Positions 17,192-25,515 of a DNA stretch of 64,000 bases are shown here, piece by piece. The DNA comes from Aggregicoccus sp. 17bor-14 (GTDB lineage Bacteria; Myxococcota; Myxococcia; Myxococcales; Myxococcaceae). The notes below the pieces were generated by a model. The model searched no databases and had not been told where the DNA came from. It was given only the letters and a program-made list of their open reading frames with translations. Position 1 is the first letter of the stretch. Each line of letters starts with the position of its first letter. The stretch spans positions 186,001-250,000 of the forward strand of contig NZ_VJZZ01000007.1 in the NCBI RefSeq assembly GCF_009659535.1, read 5' to 3'. The translations under genes and the position numbers were made by a program.

Positions 17192-18187
17192 TCAGGCCAC
17201 GGTGGAGAGCAGCTCCACGGCGCCCTGCTCGGGGACGTGCCGTCCCTGCTCGGCGCGATCGTGGACGTAGGCGGTGGGGGTGCGGTCGATGAGGAGGCTG
17301 AGCAGCTCGGGCCGGGCGTAGTGGCCGCGCGAGTCCATGATCAGCTTGCGCTTGTCGATGCGCGTGAAGTCGAGCTCCGCGACGACCACGCCCTCGCCCG
17401 AGCGCAGGGGCTCGCCCAGCAGGGTGCTGTCGGGAGCGACGATCGCGGTGAAGCAGCCGCCGGAGATGGGGCCGACGTTGGGGGCGCCGGTGTCCTTCAG
17501 GATCTGCGCCTGCTGGTCCTTGTCGAGCCAGGCCGTGGCGCAGACCACGAAGCAGCCGGACTCCAGCGCGTGCTGGCGGACGTTGACCTCGGTCTGCTGC
17601 GTGAAGAGGTCTCCGAAGATGGAGCCCGGGTACATGGCGGAGTGGATCTGCTCGCCGTCGGCCATCAGGGCATAGCGCGCGAGCGGGTTGTAGTGCTCCC
17701 AGCACGCGAGCTGCCCGATGCGAGCCACCTTGGTGTCCACGGCGCGCAAGCCCGATCCATCGCCCTGACCCCAGATCATCCGCTCGTGGTACGTGGGGGA
17801 GAGCTTGCGGCGCCGCTGCAGCAACGTGCCGTCCGAGTCGAAGAGCAGCTGCGTGTTGTAGAGCGTCCCGCCGTCGCGCTCGTTCACCCCGATGGACACG
17901 ACCATCCGCGCCGCGCGGGCCGCCTCGCCCAGCGCGTTGGTGGCGGCGGACGGCACCGTCACCGACTGCTCGATGAGCCTGCGCTGCTCGGGGCCGGCGA
18001 GGTTCTGCACCGGGGTCTGCACGAAGGAGAAGTACGGGTAGTAGGGGATGATGGTCTCCGGGAAGGTGGCGAACTGCACCCCCTGCTCCCCGAGCTCGTG
18101 GATCTTGCGCACCACCTTCGCCACGGTGCCCTCGCGGCTGTAGAGCACGGGGGAGAGCTGCACGGCGGCGGCTTTGACGACGGTCAC
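17192..18187 (-). CDS. Nitrilase (carbon-nitrogen hydrolase superfamily, aliphatic nitrilase type)
   Basis: 331 residues from a GTG with an AAAGGAG site. The Glu-Lys-Cys triad of true nitrilases is present: E44 in FPETIIPYYPYFSF, K128 in RRRKLSPTYHERM and C162 in GQLACWEHYNPLARYALM. HSAMYPGS follows the Cys region as in branch-1 nitrilases. Length and motifs match enzymes converting aliphatic nitriles to acids and ammonia in the cytosol; the natural substrate is not evident. It lies 11 bp downstream of the disulfide-reductase-like flavoprotein gene, so they are co-transcribed. None of the companion genes of the known Nit1C cluster are near. Confidence 0.92.
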   Translation of the reverse strand: MTVVKAAAVQLSPVLYSREGTVAKVVRKIHELGEQGVQFATFPETIIPYYPYFSFVQTPVQNLAGPEQRRLIEQSVTVPSAATNALGEAARAARMVVSIGVNERDGGTLYNTQLLFDSDGTLLQRRRKLSPTYHERMIWGQGDGSGLRAVDTKVARIGQLACWEHYNPLARYALMADGEQIHSAMYPGSIFGDLFTQQTEVNVRQHALESGCFVVCATAWLDKDQQAQILKDTGAPNVGPISGGCFTAIVAPDSTLLGEPLRSGEGVVVAELDFTRIDKRKLIMDSRGHYARPELLSLLIDRTPTAYVHDRAEQGRHVPEQGAVELLSTVA

Positions 18188-18198
18188 GGGGGCTCCTT

Positions 18199-19569
18199 TC
18201 ACGACAGCGCGTAGCGGGGCAGCGCCATCACCACGGCCTGCACGCCCTCGGCGAACGAGGGGTGCACGGCCTCCATGTCCACGAGCGCGCGTGCGGGAGC
18301 GCGCGCCTGCATCAGCGCGGCGAAGACGTGGATGAGCTCTCCGGCCTCCGCGCCCACGATGGAGGCGCCGAGGATGCGCTCGCTCGCGGGGTCGATCAGC
18401 ACCTTGAGCAGGCCCGCGCGCTCGTCCGTCTCGAGGGCCCTCGCCACGCTCTCGAACGGGGTGCTCGCCGCCTCGTAGGGGACGCCGCGCGCCTTCGCCT
18501 CGCGCTCGGTGAGCCCCACGCCCGCCACCTGTGGATCCGTATACGCGGTGTGCGGGACGAGCCGGTCCTTGCGGCCCCGCTCGCGCCGCCCGGCGAGGAT
18601 CTCGAAGAGCAGCCGGTGGTCGTCCCATGCCGAGTGGGTGAACTGCGGCCCACCCACGCAGTCTCCGACGGCGTACACGCCCGCGGCGCTCGTCGCGTAG
18701 TGGTCGTCCACCTGGACGAAGCCGCGCGCGTCCAGCGCCACGCCCGCGGCCTCGCACCCCAGGTCCGCGGTGTTCGGCCGGCGCCCGGTCGCGACGAGCA
18801 GGTGCGAGCCCTCGACGCTGCGGCCGCCCGAGAGCCGCACGGAGACCCGCTCCGCGCCGCCCGACACCTCCTCGACGCGGGCGCCGAACACGACCGTGAT
18901 GCCCTCCTCGCGGAACACGCCCTCGAGCGCCTGCGATACCTCCACGTCCTCGCGGCCGAGCAGGTGGGGGCCGGGCTCGATGAGCGTCACCGCGGCGCCG
19001 AGCCGGCGGTAGAGCTGCGCGAACTCGCAGCCCACGTAGCCGCCGCCCACCACCACGAGGTGGGAGGGCAGCGCCCGCAGCTCCATCACGCGGTGGTTGT
19101 CCAGCCAGGGCACCTCCCCGAGCCCGCGGATGGGCGGCTCGACGGGACGCGCCCCCACGTTCAGCACCACCACCTGGCCCGTGTGCTGCTCCCCGGCGAC
19201 CTCCACCCCGTGTCCGCCCGTGAGGCGCGCGTGGCCGCGCACGAGCCGCAGGCGTGCGCCCGCAGAGGCGAGGCGGCGGTCGATCCCCTCGTGCCAGCTG
19301 CGCACGATGGCGTCCTTGCGCGCGATGACCGCCGGGAAGTCCACCCGCACGGCCTCCGCGTGGACGCCGAGCCGGCCTGCGCTGCGGGCCACGTGCGCGG
19401 CGCGCGCGCTCGCGACGAGCGTCTTGGTGGGCGTGCAGCCCGTGTTCACGCAGGTGCCGCCGAGCGCGCCGCGCTCCGCGAGCAGCACCTGCTTGCCGCC
19501 GCGCGCCAGCCGGACGGCGAGGGGAATGCCGGCTTGACCGCTCCCGATGACGACCACCTCGAAGTCCAT
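18199..19569 (-). CDS. Pyridine nucleotide-disulfide oxidoreductase (LPD/mercuric-reductase family)
   Basis: 456 residues. FAD-binding GSGQAG is at residues 9-14 and the redox-active pair at C40/C45 (GGTCVNTGCTPTK). A second nucleotide-binding motif lies at HLVVVGGGYVGCEFA (~172), the FAD ribityl motif at GVYAVGDC, and the C-terminal active-site base at HPSFAE (H436/E441). It therefore has the whole dihydrolipoamide-dehydrogenase active-site set. The VNTGCTPTK form is typical of mercuric-reductase-like members of unknown substrate. No MerA N-terminal heavy-metal domain or C-terminal vicinal cysteines are present, so mercury reduction is unlikely. It should pass electrons from NAD(P)H to a disulfide or similar acceptor. 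Confidence 0.88.
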   Translation of the reverse strand: MDFEVVVIGSGQAGIPLAVRLARGGKQVLLAERGALGGTCVNTGCTPTKTLVASARAAHVARSAGRLGVHAEAVRVDFPAVIARKDAIVRSWHEGIDRRLASAGARLRLVRGHARLTGGHGVEVAGEQHTGQVVVLNVGARPVEPPIRGLGEVPWLDNHRVMELRALPSHLVVVGGGYVGCEFAQLYRRLGAAVTLIEPGPHLLGREDVEVSQALEGVFREEGITVVFGARVEEVSGGAERVSVRLSGGRSVEGSHLLVATGRRPNTADLGCEAAGVALDARGFVQVDDHYATSAAGVYAVGDCVGGPQFTHSAWDDHRLLFEILAGRRERGRKDRLVPHTAYTDPQVAGVGLTEREAKARGVPYEAASTPFESVARALETDERAGLLKVLIDPASERILGASIVGAEAGELIHVFAALMQARAPARALVDMEAVHPSFAEGVQAVVMALPRYALS

Positions 19570-19619
19570 GGAGGCTCCTGTCGCGACGCGCGCGCTGCAC
19601 GCGTCCGAACGGCTAACGC

Positions 19620-19653
19620 TGCACCCCGGCGCGGACGATGACCCCGGGGTGCA
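19620..19653. terminator. 10-bp inverted repeat downstream of the MOSC fusion gene
   Basis: TGCACCCCGG pairs perfectly with CCGGGGTGCA around a 14-nt loop. It lies in the 141-bp gap between the leftward MOSC fusion gene and the disulfide-reductase-like gene. There is no clear T-tract. It could terminate, attenuate or separate two transcripts within the cluster. Confidence 0.4.
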
Positions 19654-19710
19654 TGGAGGGCGCGCGGGCCCGCACCGGGCGTGTGGTGCGGCGCGCGCGC
19701 CTTGCGAAGC

Positions 19711-21471
19711 TCAGAGATCGAGCACCACGTCCGCGGTGGGCGTGGCGCAGCAGGGGAGCACGCTCCCGGCCGCGGGAGGGTCGAGCGGCTCGGGCGCGTA
19801 CGAGACTGCCCCCGAGACGAGCCCGCTCTCGCAGGTGTGGCAGACGCCGGTGCGGCAGGACCAGCGCACCGGCACGTCGCAGGCCTCCGCGAGCTCGAGG
19901 AGGCTCGCGAAGCGCGGGCTCCAGGGCACCGCGAGGCCGCTGCGGGTGAACGAGACCGTGGGCCCGGTCCCCGCCGGCCCCACCGGAGCGTGCACGGGGC
20001 GAGCGGCCGTGGGCGCGATGCCCGGCGTGAGCGAGGCGCCGGCTCCGAACACCTCCTCGTGGATGCGCTCGCGCGCGACCCCCCAGGCCGCGAGCCCCGC
20101 GCCGAGCGCCTCGAGGAAGGCCGGCGGACCGCAGAGGTAGAAGTCCGCGGCGCGCGGCACGCCGAGCGCCTGCACGGCGTCCGCCGTCCAGCGGCCGGCC
20201 GCGTCGTAGTCCTGGCCGAGCCGGTCCTGCGCACCGGGCCGACTGTAGCGGACGTGGGCGCGGCCGCGCGCGAGCGCCGCGACGAGCCGCCGCGCCTCGT
20301 CCACGAAGGGGTGGTCGCCGCGGTCGCGCGCGCCGAACAGCCACCACACCTCGCGCGGCGAGCGCTGCTGCACGAGCGCGTGGAGCATGGCGAGCACCGG
20401 CGTCGCGCCGACGCCCGCGCTGAGCAGCGCGACGGGGCCCTCGCCCGCGCGCAGGGTGAAGGCGCCGCGCGGCGCGCTGACCTCGAGCCGCGCGCCCACG
20501 CCGCAGTGCTCGAAGAGGAAGGCGCTGCCCGCGCCGTGGGGCTCGCGCTTCACGCTCACCCGGTAGCGCGGGGCACCGGGCTCGCCCGAGAGGGAGTAGC
20601 TGCGCAGCAGGGGCGGCGCGCCGGGCTGGGGCCACAGCCGCAGCACGACGAACTGGCCCGGCAGCGCCGCGGGCAGGGCGCTGCCGTCCTCCGCCTCGAG
20701 CTCGAAGGAGCTGATGCTGTGGCTCTCCTGCGCGATGCGCGCGATGCGCAGCGGGCGAAAGCCCGTCCACGCGGGGGGCGGCCCCGAGCCCGGCGCGAGC
20801 CCGGTGTTGCCGCCCGTGGCTCCGCTCGCCTCGGCGTCGAGCAGCGCCTGGAAGGAACCCCGCCAGCCGGGACTCAGCGCGCCGATGCGCAGCGCGCGCA
20901 GGAGGTCCTCGCGTGCGTGGCCGGGCAGGTACAGGAGCGCGTCCACCTGTGCCACGCTCATGCGCTCGGGGCCCACGGCCACCTGCTCGATCTCATCGCC
21001 CGCCCCGACCTCGCCCTCCTCGAGCACGCGCAGGTAGAAGCCCGGCCGGTGGTGCGCCACGACCAGGGCGGCCATGCGGGGCTCTCCCATGCGCAGTCCG
21101 AGGCGGAAGCAGGTGACGCGCGGCTGCGAGACCTCGAAGAGCGCCGTTCCGATGCGGTAGCGGTCGCCGATGCACACCTCGTCGTCCGCGAGCCCCTCGA
21201 CGGTGAAGTTCTCGCCGAACTGCCCCGGGGTGAAGGGCGCGCGACCCAGCAGCTGCTCCCAGTACCGGTAGGAGCCGAGCTGGTAGACGAGCACCGCGCG
21301 GTGCTCGCCGCCGTGGCCCCCGAGGTCGCCCTGGCCATCACCCTCGATGTTGAGGCGCCGCACCGTCCTGCGTCCGTTGACGGGCGCCTTCCACACGCCC
21401 GTGTGCACGGTGCGGCCCTCCCAGGGCACGTCCCGGGGCAGCCCCACGTTCACCGAGTGCAGCCGTGCCAT
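19711..21471 (-). CDS. MOSC - ferredoxin-reductase - [2Fe-2S] fusion protein
   Basis: 586 residues. Residues ~1-160 form a MOSC domain of the YiiM type, with the conserved Cys in PRVTCFRLG (C121). A 3-alpha tail follows (ERMSVAQVDALLYLPG). Residues ~240-470 form a ferredoxin-reductase module: FAD motif RSYSLSG, NAD-binding GVGATPVLAML and the YLCGPPAFL signature. A plant-type [2Fe-2S] domain closes the protein, with ligands C539, C544, C547 (C-x4-C-x2-C) and C574 or C575. MOSC proteins bind molybdenum cofactor; YiiM relatives reduce N-hydroxylated compounds using separate reductases. Here the electron chain NAD(P)H-FAD-FeS-Moco is fused in one chain. The ATG has a GGGAGG site; the peroxiredoxin-like gene lies 18 bp upstream. 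Confidence 0.92.
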   Translation of the reverse strand: MARLHSVNVGLPRDVPWEGRTVHTGVWKAPVNGRRTVRRLNIEGDGQGDLGGHGGEHRAVLVYQLGSYRYWEQLLGRAPFTPGQFGENFTVEGLADDEVCIGDRYRIGTALFEVSQPRVTCFRLGLRMGEPRMAALVVAHHRPGFYLRVLEEGEVGAGDEIEQVAVGPERMSVAQVDALLYLPGHAREDLLRALRIGALSPGWRGSFQALLDAEASGATGGNTGLAPGSGPPPAWTGFRPLRIARIAQESHSISSFELEAEDGSALPAALPGQFVVLRLWPQPGAPPLLRSYSLSGEPGAPRYRVSVKREPHGAGSAFLFEHCGVGARLEVSAPRGAFTLRAGEGPVALLSAGVGATPVLAMLHALVQQRSPREVWWLFGARDRGDHPFVDEARRLVAALARGRAHVRYSRPGAQDRLGQDYDAAGRWTADAVQALGVPRAADFYLCGPPAFLEALGAGLAAWGVARERIHEEVFGAGASLTPGIAPTAARPVHAPVGPAGTGPTVSFTRSGLAVPWSPRFASLLELAEACDVPVRWSCRTGVCHTCESGLVSGAVSYAPEPLDPPAAGSVLPCCATPTADVVLDL

Positions 21472-21489
21472 GCTGGACCTCCCCTCCGC

Positions 21490-22089
21490 TCACCCGTCCT
21501 GCTCGCGCAGCGTCTGGACGTACGGCTTGCCGTAAGGATGGAAGAGCTCCTTGCGTCCCGCCTTCCACGCGGCCTGGAGCTCGGGGTCGGCGAGGTCCCA
21601 GTCGCGGCGGCACTTGCGGGTGACCGCGCGCAGGTCCTGGCGCAGCTCCTCGACGGTGGGGCGGCCCAGGTACCAGTAGCCGTTGTAGATCGTGTGGATG
21701 ACGAGGCCCGGCTCGAGCACGAACACGTGCGGGACCATGGGGTTGTGCAGCGGGTCGGTGTACTCCGCGATGTCCAGGTCCTTCTGGATGCTGCGCCCGG
21801 CATCCGAGAGGAAGGGCCAGTGCGCCCCCACGCCGGTGCGGAACTCGTTCGTCTCGGTGAGGTTGTCGGTGCTGATGGTGACGAGCCGGCAGTAGGAGAC
21901 CTCCAGCTCGCGGTGGAGCTGGACGAGCCCCTCGTGCTGCCGGCGGTCCTTCGGGCAGTAGCTGCCGCGGCTGAGGACCAGCACCATGGGGTCCGCTCCC
22001 TGCAGCTCGGAGAGGTGCCTGCGCTTCGCCGTGTGGTCCGAGAGCTGGTAGTCCGGGAAGACGGCACCCGGAACGATGTCAGGTCGCAT
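21490..22089 (-). CDS. Peroxiredoxin-like (AhpC/TSA) protein
   Basis: 199 residues with a thioredoxin fold. The probable peroxidatic cysteine is C45 in SRGSYCPKDRRQ, following the strand DPMVLVLSRGS. The PxxxT/SxxC motif of typical peroxiredoxins is altered (RGSYC), so this is a divergent branch. Residues ~80-140 carry TNEFRTGVGAHWPFLSD and VPHVFVLEPGLVIHTIYNGY. It likely reduces peroxides or another electrophile in the cytosol. The ATG has an AAGGAG site. It is the first gene of the leftward cluster; the ~160 bp upstream, shared with the divergent epoxide hydrolase gene, should hold the promoter. Confidence 0.8.
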   Translation of the reverse strand: MRPDIVPGAVFPDYQLSDHTAKRRHLSELQGADPMVLVLSRGSYCPKDRRQHEGLVQLHRELEVSYCRLVTISTDNLTETNEFRTGVGAHWPFLSDAGRSIQKDLDIAEYTDPLHNPMVPHVFVLEPGLVIHTIYNGYWYLGRPTVEELRQDLRAVTRKCRRDWDLADPELQAAWKAGRKELFHPYGKPYVQTLREQDG

Positions 22090-22250
22090 CGCAGGCTCCT
22101 TCACCGCCGAGGTAAGGGCCGCCGCGCCCCTCCGCCTTGAACATTCTTGTCGTGGTCGCAGCGTCCTGCCCCGCGGTCGTATGTCGCGCGCGCGCCGCGG
22201 CGTTATCGGACGCCCAGCGCGGCGCAGCACGCGCCGAGGAGGACGCGACC

Positions 22251-23564
22251 ATGGGCCGGAGGACGAAGCGGTGGTGGGCACTCGCGCTCGCGGTGGTGCC
22301 GCTCCTGCTCACCCCGCCCGCGGGCGCGCGCGCCGCGCAGGCCTCCGCCGCCCCGGCGCCCGAGGACCGCTCGGTGCGCCCCTTCCGCGCCCACGTCCCG
22401 GAAGCCGCGCTCGCGCAGCTGCGCGAGCGCATCGCCGCCACGCGCTGGCCCGACCGCGAGACGGCGGCCGACGGGTCGCAGGGCGTGCCGCTGGCGAAGC
22501 TGCAGGCGCTCGTCCGCTCCTGGGGGACCGACTACGACTGGCGCAAGGCCGAGGCGAGGCTCGACGCCTACCCGCAGTTCGTCACCACCATCGACGGCGT
22601 GGACATCCACTTCATCCACGTGCGCTCGAAGCAGCCGAACGCGCTCCCGGTGATCCTCACGCACGGCTGGCCCGGCTCGGTGCTCGAGTTCCTCGGGGTC
22701 ATCGGCCCGCTCACCGACCCCACGGCCCATGGCGGCAGCGCCGCGGATGCGTTCGACGTGGTCATCCCGTCGATGCCCGGCTACGGCTTCTCGGGCAAGC
22801 CCCGGGGCACCGGCTGGGACCCGGAGCACATCGCGCGGGCGTGGGCGGAGCTGATGCGGCGCCTGGGCTACACGCGCTACGTGGCGCAGGGCGGAGACTG
22901 GGGCGGCCCCGTCTCCAGCGCCATGGCGCGCCAGGCGCCCCCGGGCCTGCTGGGCATCCACCTCAACCTGCCCGCGGTGGTGCCTCCCGAGGTGGAGGCG
23001 GCGCTCGCGAGCAGCGCGCCCGCGCCGGCGAGCCTCACGCCGCAGGAGCGCGCGGTGTTCGACGCGCTCGCGGCGTACCGCAAGAAGGGCAGCGCCGCGT
23101 ACAACGCGATGATGAGCGCGCGTCCGCAGACCATCGGCTACGGCCTCGCGGACTCCCCCGCCTTCCTCGCGGCCTGGGTGCTGGTGCATCCGGGCTTCGC
23201 GCGGTGGTCCTTCGGCGCGGACCCCGCGCAGGCGCCCACGCGCGACGAGGTGCTGGATGACCTCACCCTCTCCTGGGTGACGAACAGCGGCGCCTCGGCC
23301 GCGCGGCTGTACTGGGAGAACGGCCCCATGGCCGTGACGAGCGCGACCGCGCAGAAGACCGCGGAGATCTCGCTCCCCGTGGCCATCACCGTGTTCCCGG
23401 ACGAGGTCTACCGCCCGCCGGAGTCGTGGGCCCGGCGCGCCTACCGCAACCTGAGCTACTTCCACGAGGCGGAGCGGGGCGGGCACTTCGCCGCCTGGGA
23501 GCAGCCCGAGCTCTTCGCCGCCGAGCTGCGCGCCGCCTTCCGCCCGCTGCGCGCGGCGCGCTGA
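22251..23564 (+). CDS. Exported epoxide hydrolase (alpha/beta hydrolase fold)
   Basis: 437 residues from an ATG preceded by GAGGAGG. Residues 1-29 are a signal peptide ending near ARAAQ. The N-terminal epoxide-hydrolase domain follows (residues ~40-150; RPFRAHVPEAALAQLRERI, ATRWPD). Then come the oxyanion motif HGWPG (H138-G142), the nucleophile D216 in QGGDWGGP and the catalytic His H412 in GGHFAAWEQP. The family opens epoxides to diols through a covalent ester intermediate. Export makes a role against external epoxides plausible. It is divergent from the peroxiredoxin-led cluster and convergent with the alcohol dehydrogenase gene. Confidence 0.9.
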   Translation: MGRRTKRWWALALAVVPLLLTPPAGARAAQASAAPAPEDRSVRPFRAHVPEAALAQLRERIAATRWPDRETAADGSQGVPLAKLQALVRSWGTDYDWRKAEARLDAYPQFVTTIDGVDIHFIHVRSKQPNALPVILTHGWPGSVLEFLGVIGPLTDPTAHGGSAADAFDVVIPSMPGYGFSGKPRGTGWDPEHIARAWAELMRRLGYTRYVAQGGDWGGPVSSAMARQAPPGLLGIHLNLPAVVPPEVEAALASSAPAPASLTPQERAVFDALAAYRKKGSAAYNAMMSARPQTIGYGLADSPAFLAAWVLVHPGFARWSFGADPAQAPTRDEVLDDLTLSWVTNSGASAARLYWENGPMAVTSATAQKTAEISLPVAITVFPDEVYRPPESWARRAYRNLSYFHEAERGGHFAAWEQPELFAAELRAAFRPLRAAR

Positions 23565-23577
23565 GGGCCGCGCTCCC

Positions 23578-24600
23578 TCAGCTGCGGATGCGCAGCACGG
23601 CGCGGAAGCGCACCCGGTTCTCGATCATCCGCGCGTACGCCTCGTTCGCCTGCTCGAGCGGGAAGACCTCGTTGCGCGGGGCAATCCCCTCGAGCGCGCT
23701 GAAGGCGAGCGTCTCCTCGCTGTCCTTCGCCGTGCCGCTGGGCCAGCCCTGCACCCGCCGGCGCCCGAAGATGAGCTGCAGCGGGCTGACCTCGATGGGT
23801 GCGGCGTCCGCGCCCACCACCAGCAGCACGCCGTCGCGGCGCAGCCCGTCCACCAGCGGACCCATCAGCTTGGCGCTGGGCGCCGTGGCGAGGATGGCGC
23901 GCGCCCCGCCCAGCTCCTGCAGCAGTGTGGCCGCCTTGCCCTTCGCCTGGTCCAGGTACACGTGGGCCCCGAGCTCCAGGGCCAGCGCGCGCTTGTCCTC
24001 CCCGCGCGAGAGCGCCACGGTGCGGAAGCCGAGGTGGCGCGCGAACTGGATGCCGAGGTGGCCCAGCCCGCCGATGCCCTGCACCGCGACCGTGTCGCCG
24101 GCGCGGGCCCCGCTGTGGCGCAGGGCGTTGAACGTGGTGACGCCCGCGCACAGCAGCGGCGCGGCGGCCACGGCGTCCAGCGCGTCCGGGATGGCGGCGA
24201 GCGCCTCGTGGGGCGCCACCACGTACTCCGCGTAGCCGCCGTCGTAGCTGATGCCGCAGATCTGCGCGCGCACGCACTGGATGAAGTCTCCTGCGCGGCA
24301 CGGCTCGCACACGAAGCAGTGGCCGCCGTGCCAGCCCACCCCCACGCGCTGCCCCGGCTTCCACTCGCTCACCCCGGCCCCGAGGGCGTCCACCCGGCCC
24401 ACCAGCTCGTGGCCGGGCACGCGCGGGTAGGCGAGGCCGGGGAACCCACCCTCCTTCACCAGCGCATCCGAGTGGCAGAGGCCGCACGCCTCCACCGCGA
24501 TGCGCACCTGCCCCGCGGCGGGCTCGGGCACCGGCAGCTGCACGAGCTCGAAGGCTCCGTGGGGCTTCTTCACCTGCATGGCCTTCATCGTCTGTGGCAT
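23578..24600 (-). CDS. Zinc-dependent alcohol dehydrogenase (MDR superfamily)
   Basis: 340 residues from an ATG with a GAGGAGG site. Catalytic zinc ligands are C42 (GLCHSD) and H64/E65 (PGHE). The structural zinc cluster is C95, C98, C101, C109 (CFVCEPCRAGDFIQC). The Rossmann motif is QGIGGLGHLGIQFA. Overall it matches the AdhA/AdhP-like group of bacterial alcohol dehydrogenases, interconverting alcohols and aldehydes with NAD(P)H. The upstream 200 bp contain a decayed alpha/beta hydrolase whose tail ends 14 bp before this start, suggesting the two were once an operon. Confidence 0.92.
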   Translation of the reverse strand: MPQTMKAMQVKKPHGAFELVQLPVPEPAAGQVRIAVEACGLCHSDALVKEGGFPGLAYPRVPGHELVGRVDALGAGVSEWKPGQRVGVGWHGGHCFVCEPCRAGDFIQCVRAQICGISYDGGYAEYVVAPHEALAAIPDALDAVAAAPLLCAGVTTFNALRHSGARAGDTVAVQGIGGLGHLGIQFARHLGFRTVALSRGEDKRALALELGAHVYLDQAKGKAATLLQELGGARAILATAPSAKLMGPLVDGLRRDGVLLVVGADAAPIEVSPLQLIFGRRRVQGWPSGTAKDSEETLAFSALEGIAPRNEVFPLEQANEAYARMIENRVRFRAVLRIRS

Positions 24601-24614
24601 GTGAGCCTCCTCGT

Positions 24615-24799
24615 TCAGAGCGCGTTCGCCTCGAGCACGGCATCGGCGAAGGCGCGGGGTGCCTCCTGCGGCAGGGTGTGGCCGGCGCCCGCGGCCACGT
24701 GGTGCGTGCGCTTGCCGGAGAACTTCTTCGCGTACGCCGCCCGTCCGACGCGGGCACCCCGCCGTCCGCGTCTCCGTCCAGCGTGTCATCGCTCATGGG
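24615..24799 (-). pseudogene. 3' remnant of an alpha/beta hydrolase
   Basis: The leftward strand reads LDGDADGGVPASDG in one frame, the acid-loop region typical of alpha/beta hydrolases. One base out of frame it then reads AYAKKFSGKRTHHVAAGAGH and continues TLPQEAPRAFADAVLEANAL to a stop at 24615. The GAGH segment carries the expected catalytic His. Only about 60 C-terminal codons survive, with a frameshift near 24740 and no N-terminal two-thirds. This looks like a truncated gene left by a deletion that brought the exported DUF6130 gene next to it. Confidence 0.65.
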
Positions 24800-24821
24800 C
24801 GTTGCCCGCGTGCACGGGCGC

Positions 24822-25322
24822 TCACCGGTGCGAGGCCGACGCGGCCTCCGCGGGCACGGTGAACTTCACCGTCCGGGTCTGGCCGGGGAAGGTCTCGTGG
24901 TTGGGGTTCACCAGCATCACCTGCACCTGGTGCTCGCCGGGGGGCAGCCCGGCCAGGTCGATGGTGTTGATGTCGCTCGTGTGGGCCCACCACCAGGGCA
25001 GGTCGTCCACGATGATGTGCAGGTGGCCCACGCGCGGGGACACCGCCACGGCCTCCTTCCCGAACACCGGGAGGATGCGGAGGTTCTGCACCTGGTACTG
25101 GATCCACACCACGCCCTGGCGCAGGGCCTTGGGGTCCGGCGGGTCCAGGGTCAGCTCGGGCGGCGGCTCCTGGTCCACTGCGGCGTACGGGTTGGCGACG
25201 CGCATCTCCGTCGCCTGCGGCGGAGCTGCGCCCTTGTCTGCGCCCTCGGCGGTGGTGGCGACCGCCGAGACGATGCTGGCCACCGCAGTGGCTGGAACCA
25301 GGAATAGAGCAATCCGCTTCAA
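24822..25322 (-). CDS. Exported DUF6130-like protein
   Basis: About 166 residues if it starts at the TTG (LKRIALFLVPATAVASIVSA), which gives a clean signal peptide and a GAGAGAGA stretch upstream; no closer ATG exists. The mature part has a proline-rich stretch (DQEPPPELTLDPPDPKALRQ) and the family core GHLHIIVDDLPWWWAHT, then IDLAGLPPGEHQVQVMLVNP and a final beta strand. DUF6130/DUF4399-type domains are small beta-sandwich periplasmic proteins of unknown function. The 193 bp upstream is shared with the divergent VOC gene. Confidence 0.7.
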   Translation of the reverse strand: MKRIALFLVPATAVASIVSAVATTAEGADKGAAPPQATEMRVANPYAAVDQEPPPELTLDPPDPKALRQGVVWIQYQVQNLRILPVFGKEAVAVSPRVGHLHIIVDDLPWWWAHTSDINTIDLAGLPPGEHQVQVMLVNPNHETFPGQTRTVKFTVPAEAASASHR

Positions 25323-25515
25323 GGCGTGTCTCTCTCTCGTGCCTGGCGGGTGAACGGCGCGGGTGCCGCGCGCGCCCCGTCGCAAGGAGAACCGCTCGCG
25401 CACGCTCCGCTCGTTCCACACGGACCCGAGTCCAACGCGCCGGTTTTCGCGCGCGGCACACTGGCCCTTTGCCAGGTGCGGGCCCAACGTCATGCGGAAC
25501 CCCAGGAGGCACCCC

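Noticed and set aside
17192-18187. Nit1C-type nitrilase gene cluster
   Set aside because: The nitrilase resembles branch-1 enzymes, but the Nit1C companions (radical SAM, acetyltransferase, AIR-synthase-like genes) are absent nearby.
18199-19569. Mercuric reductase
   Set aside because: CVNTGC redox motif is present, but no N-terminal heavy-metal-binding domain, no C-terminal vicinal cysteines and no mer genes.
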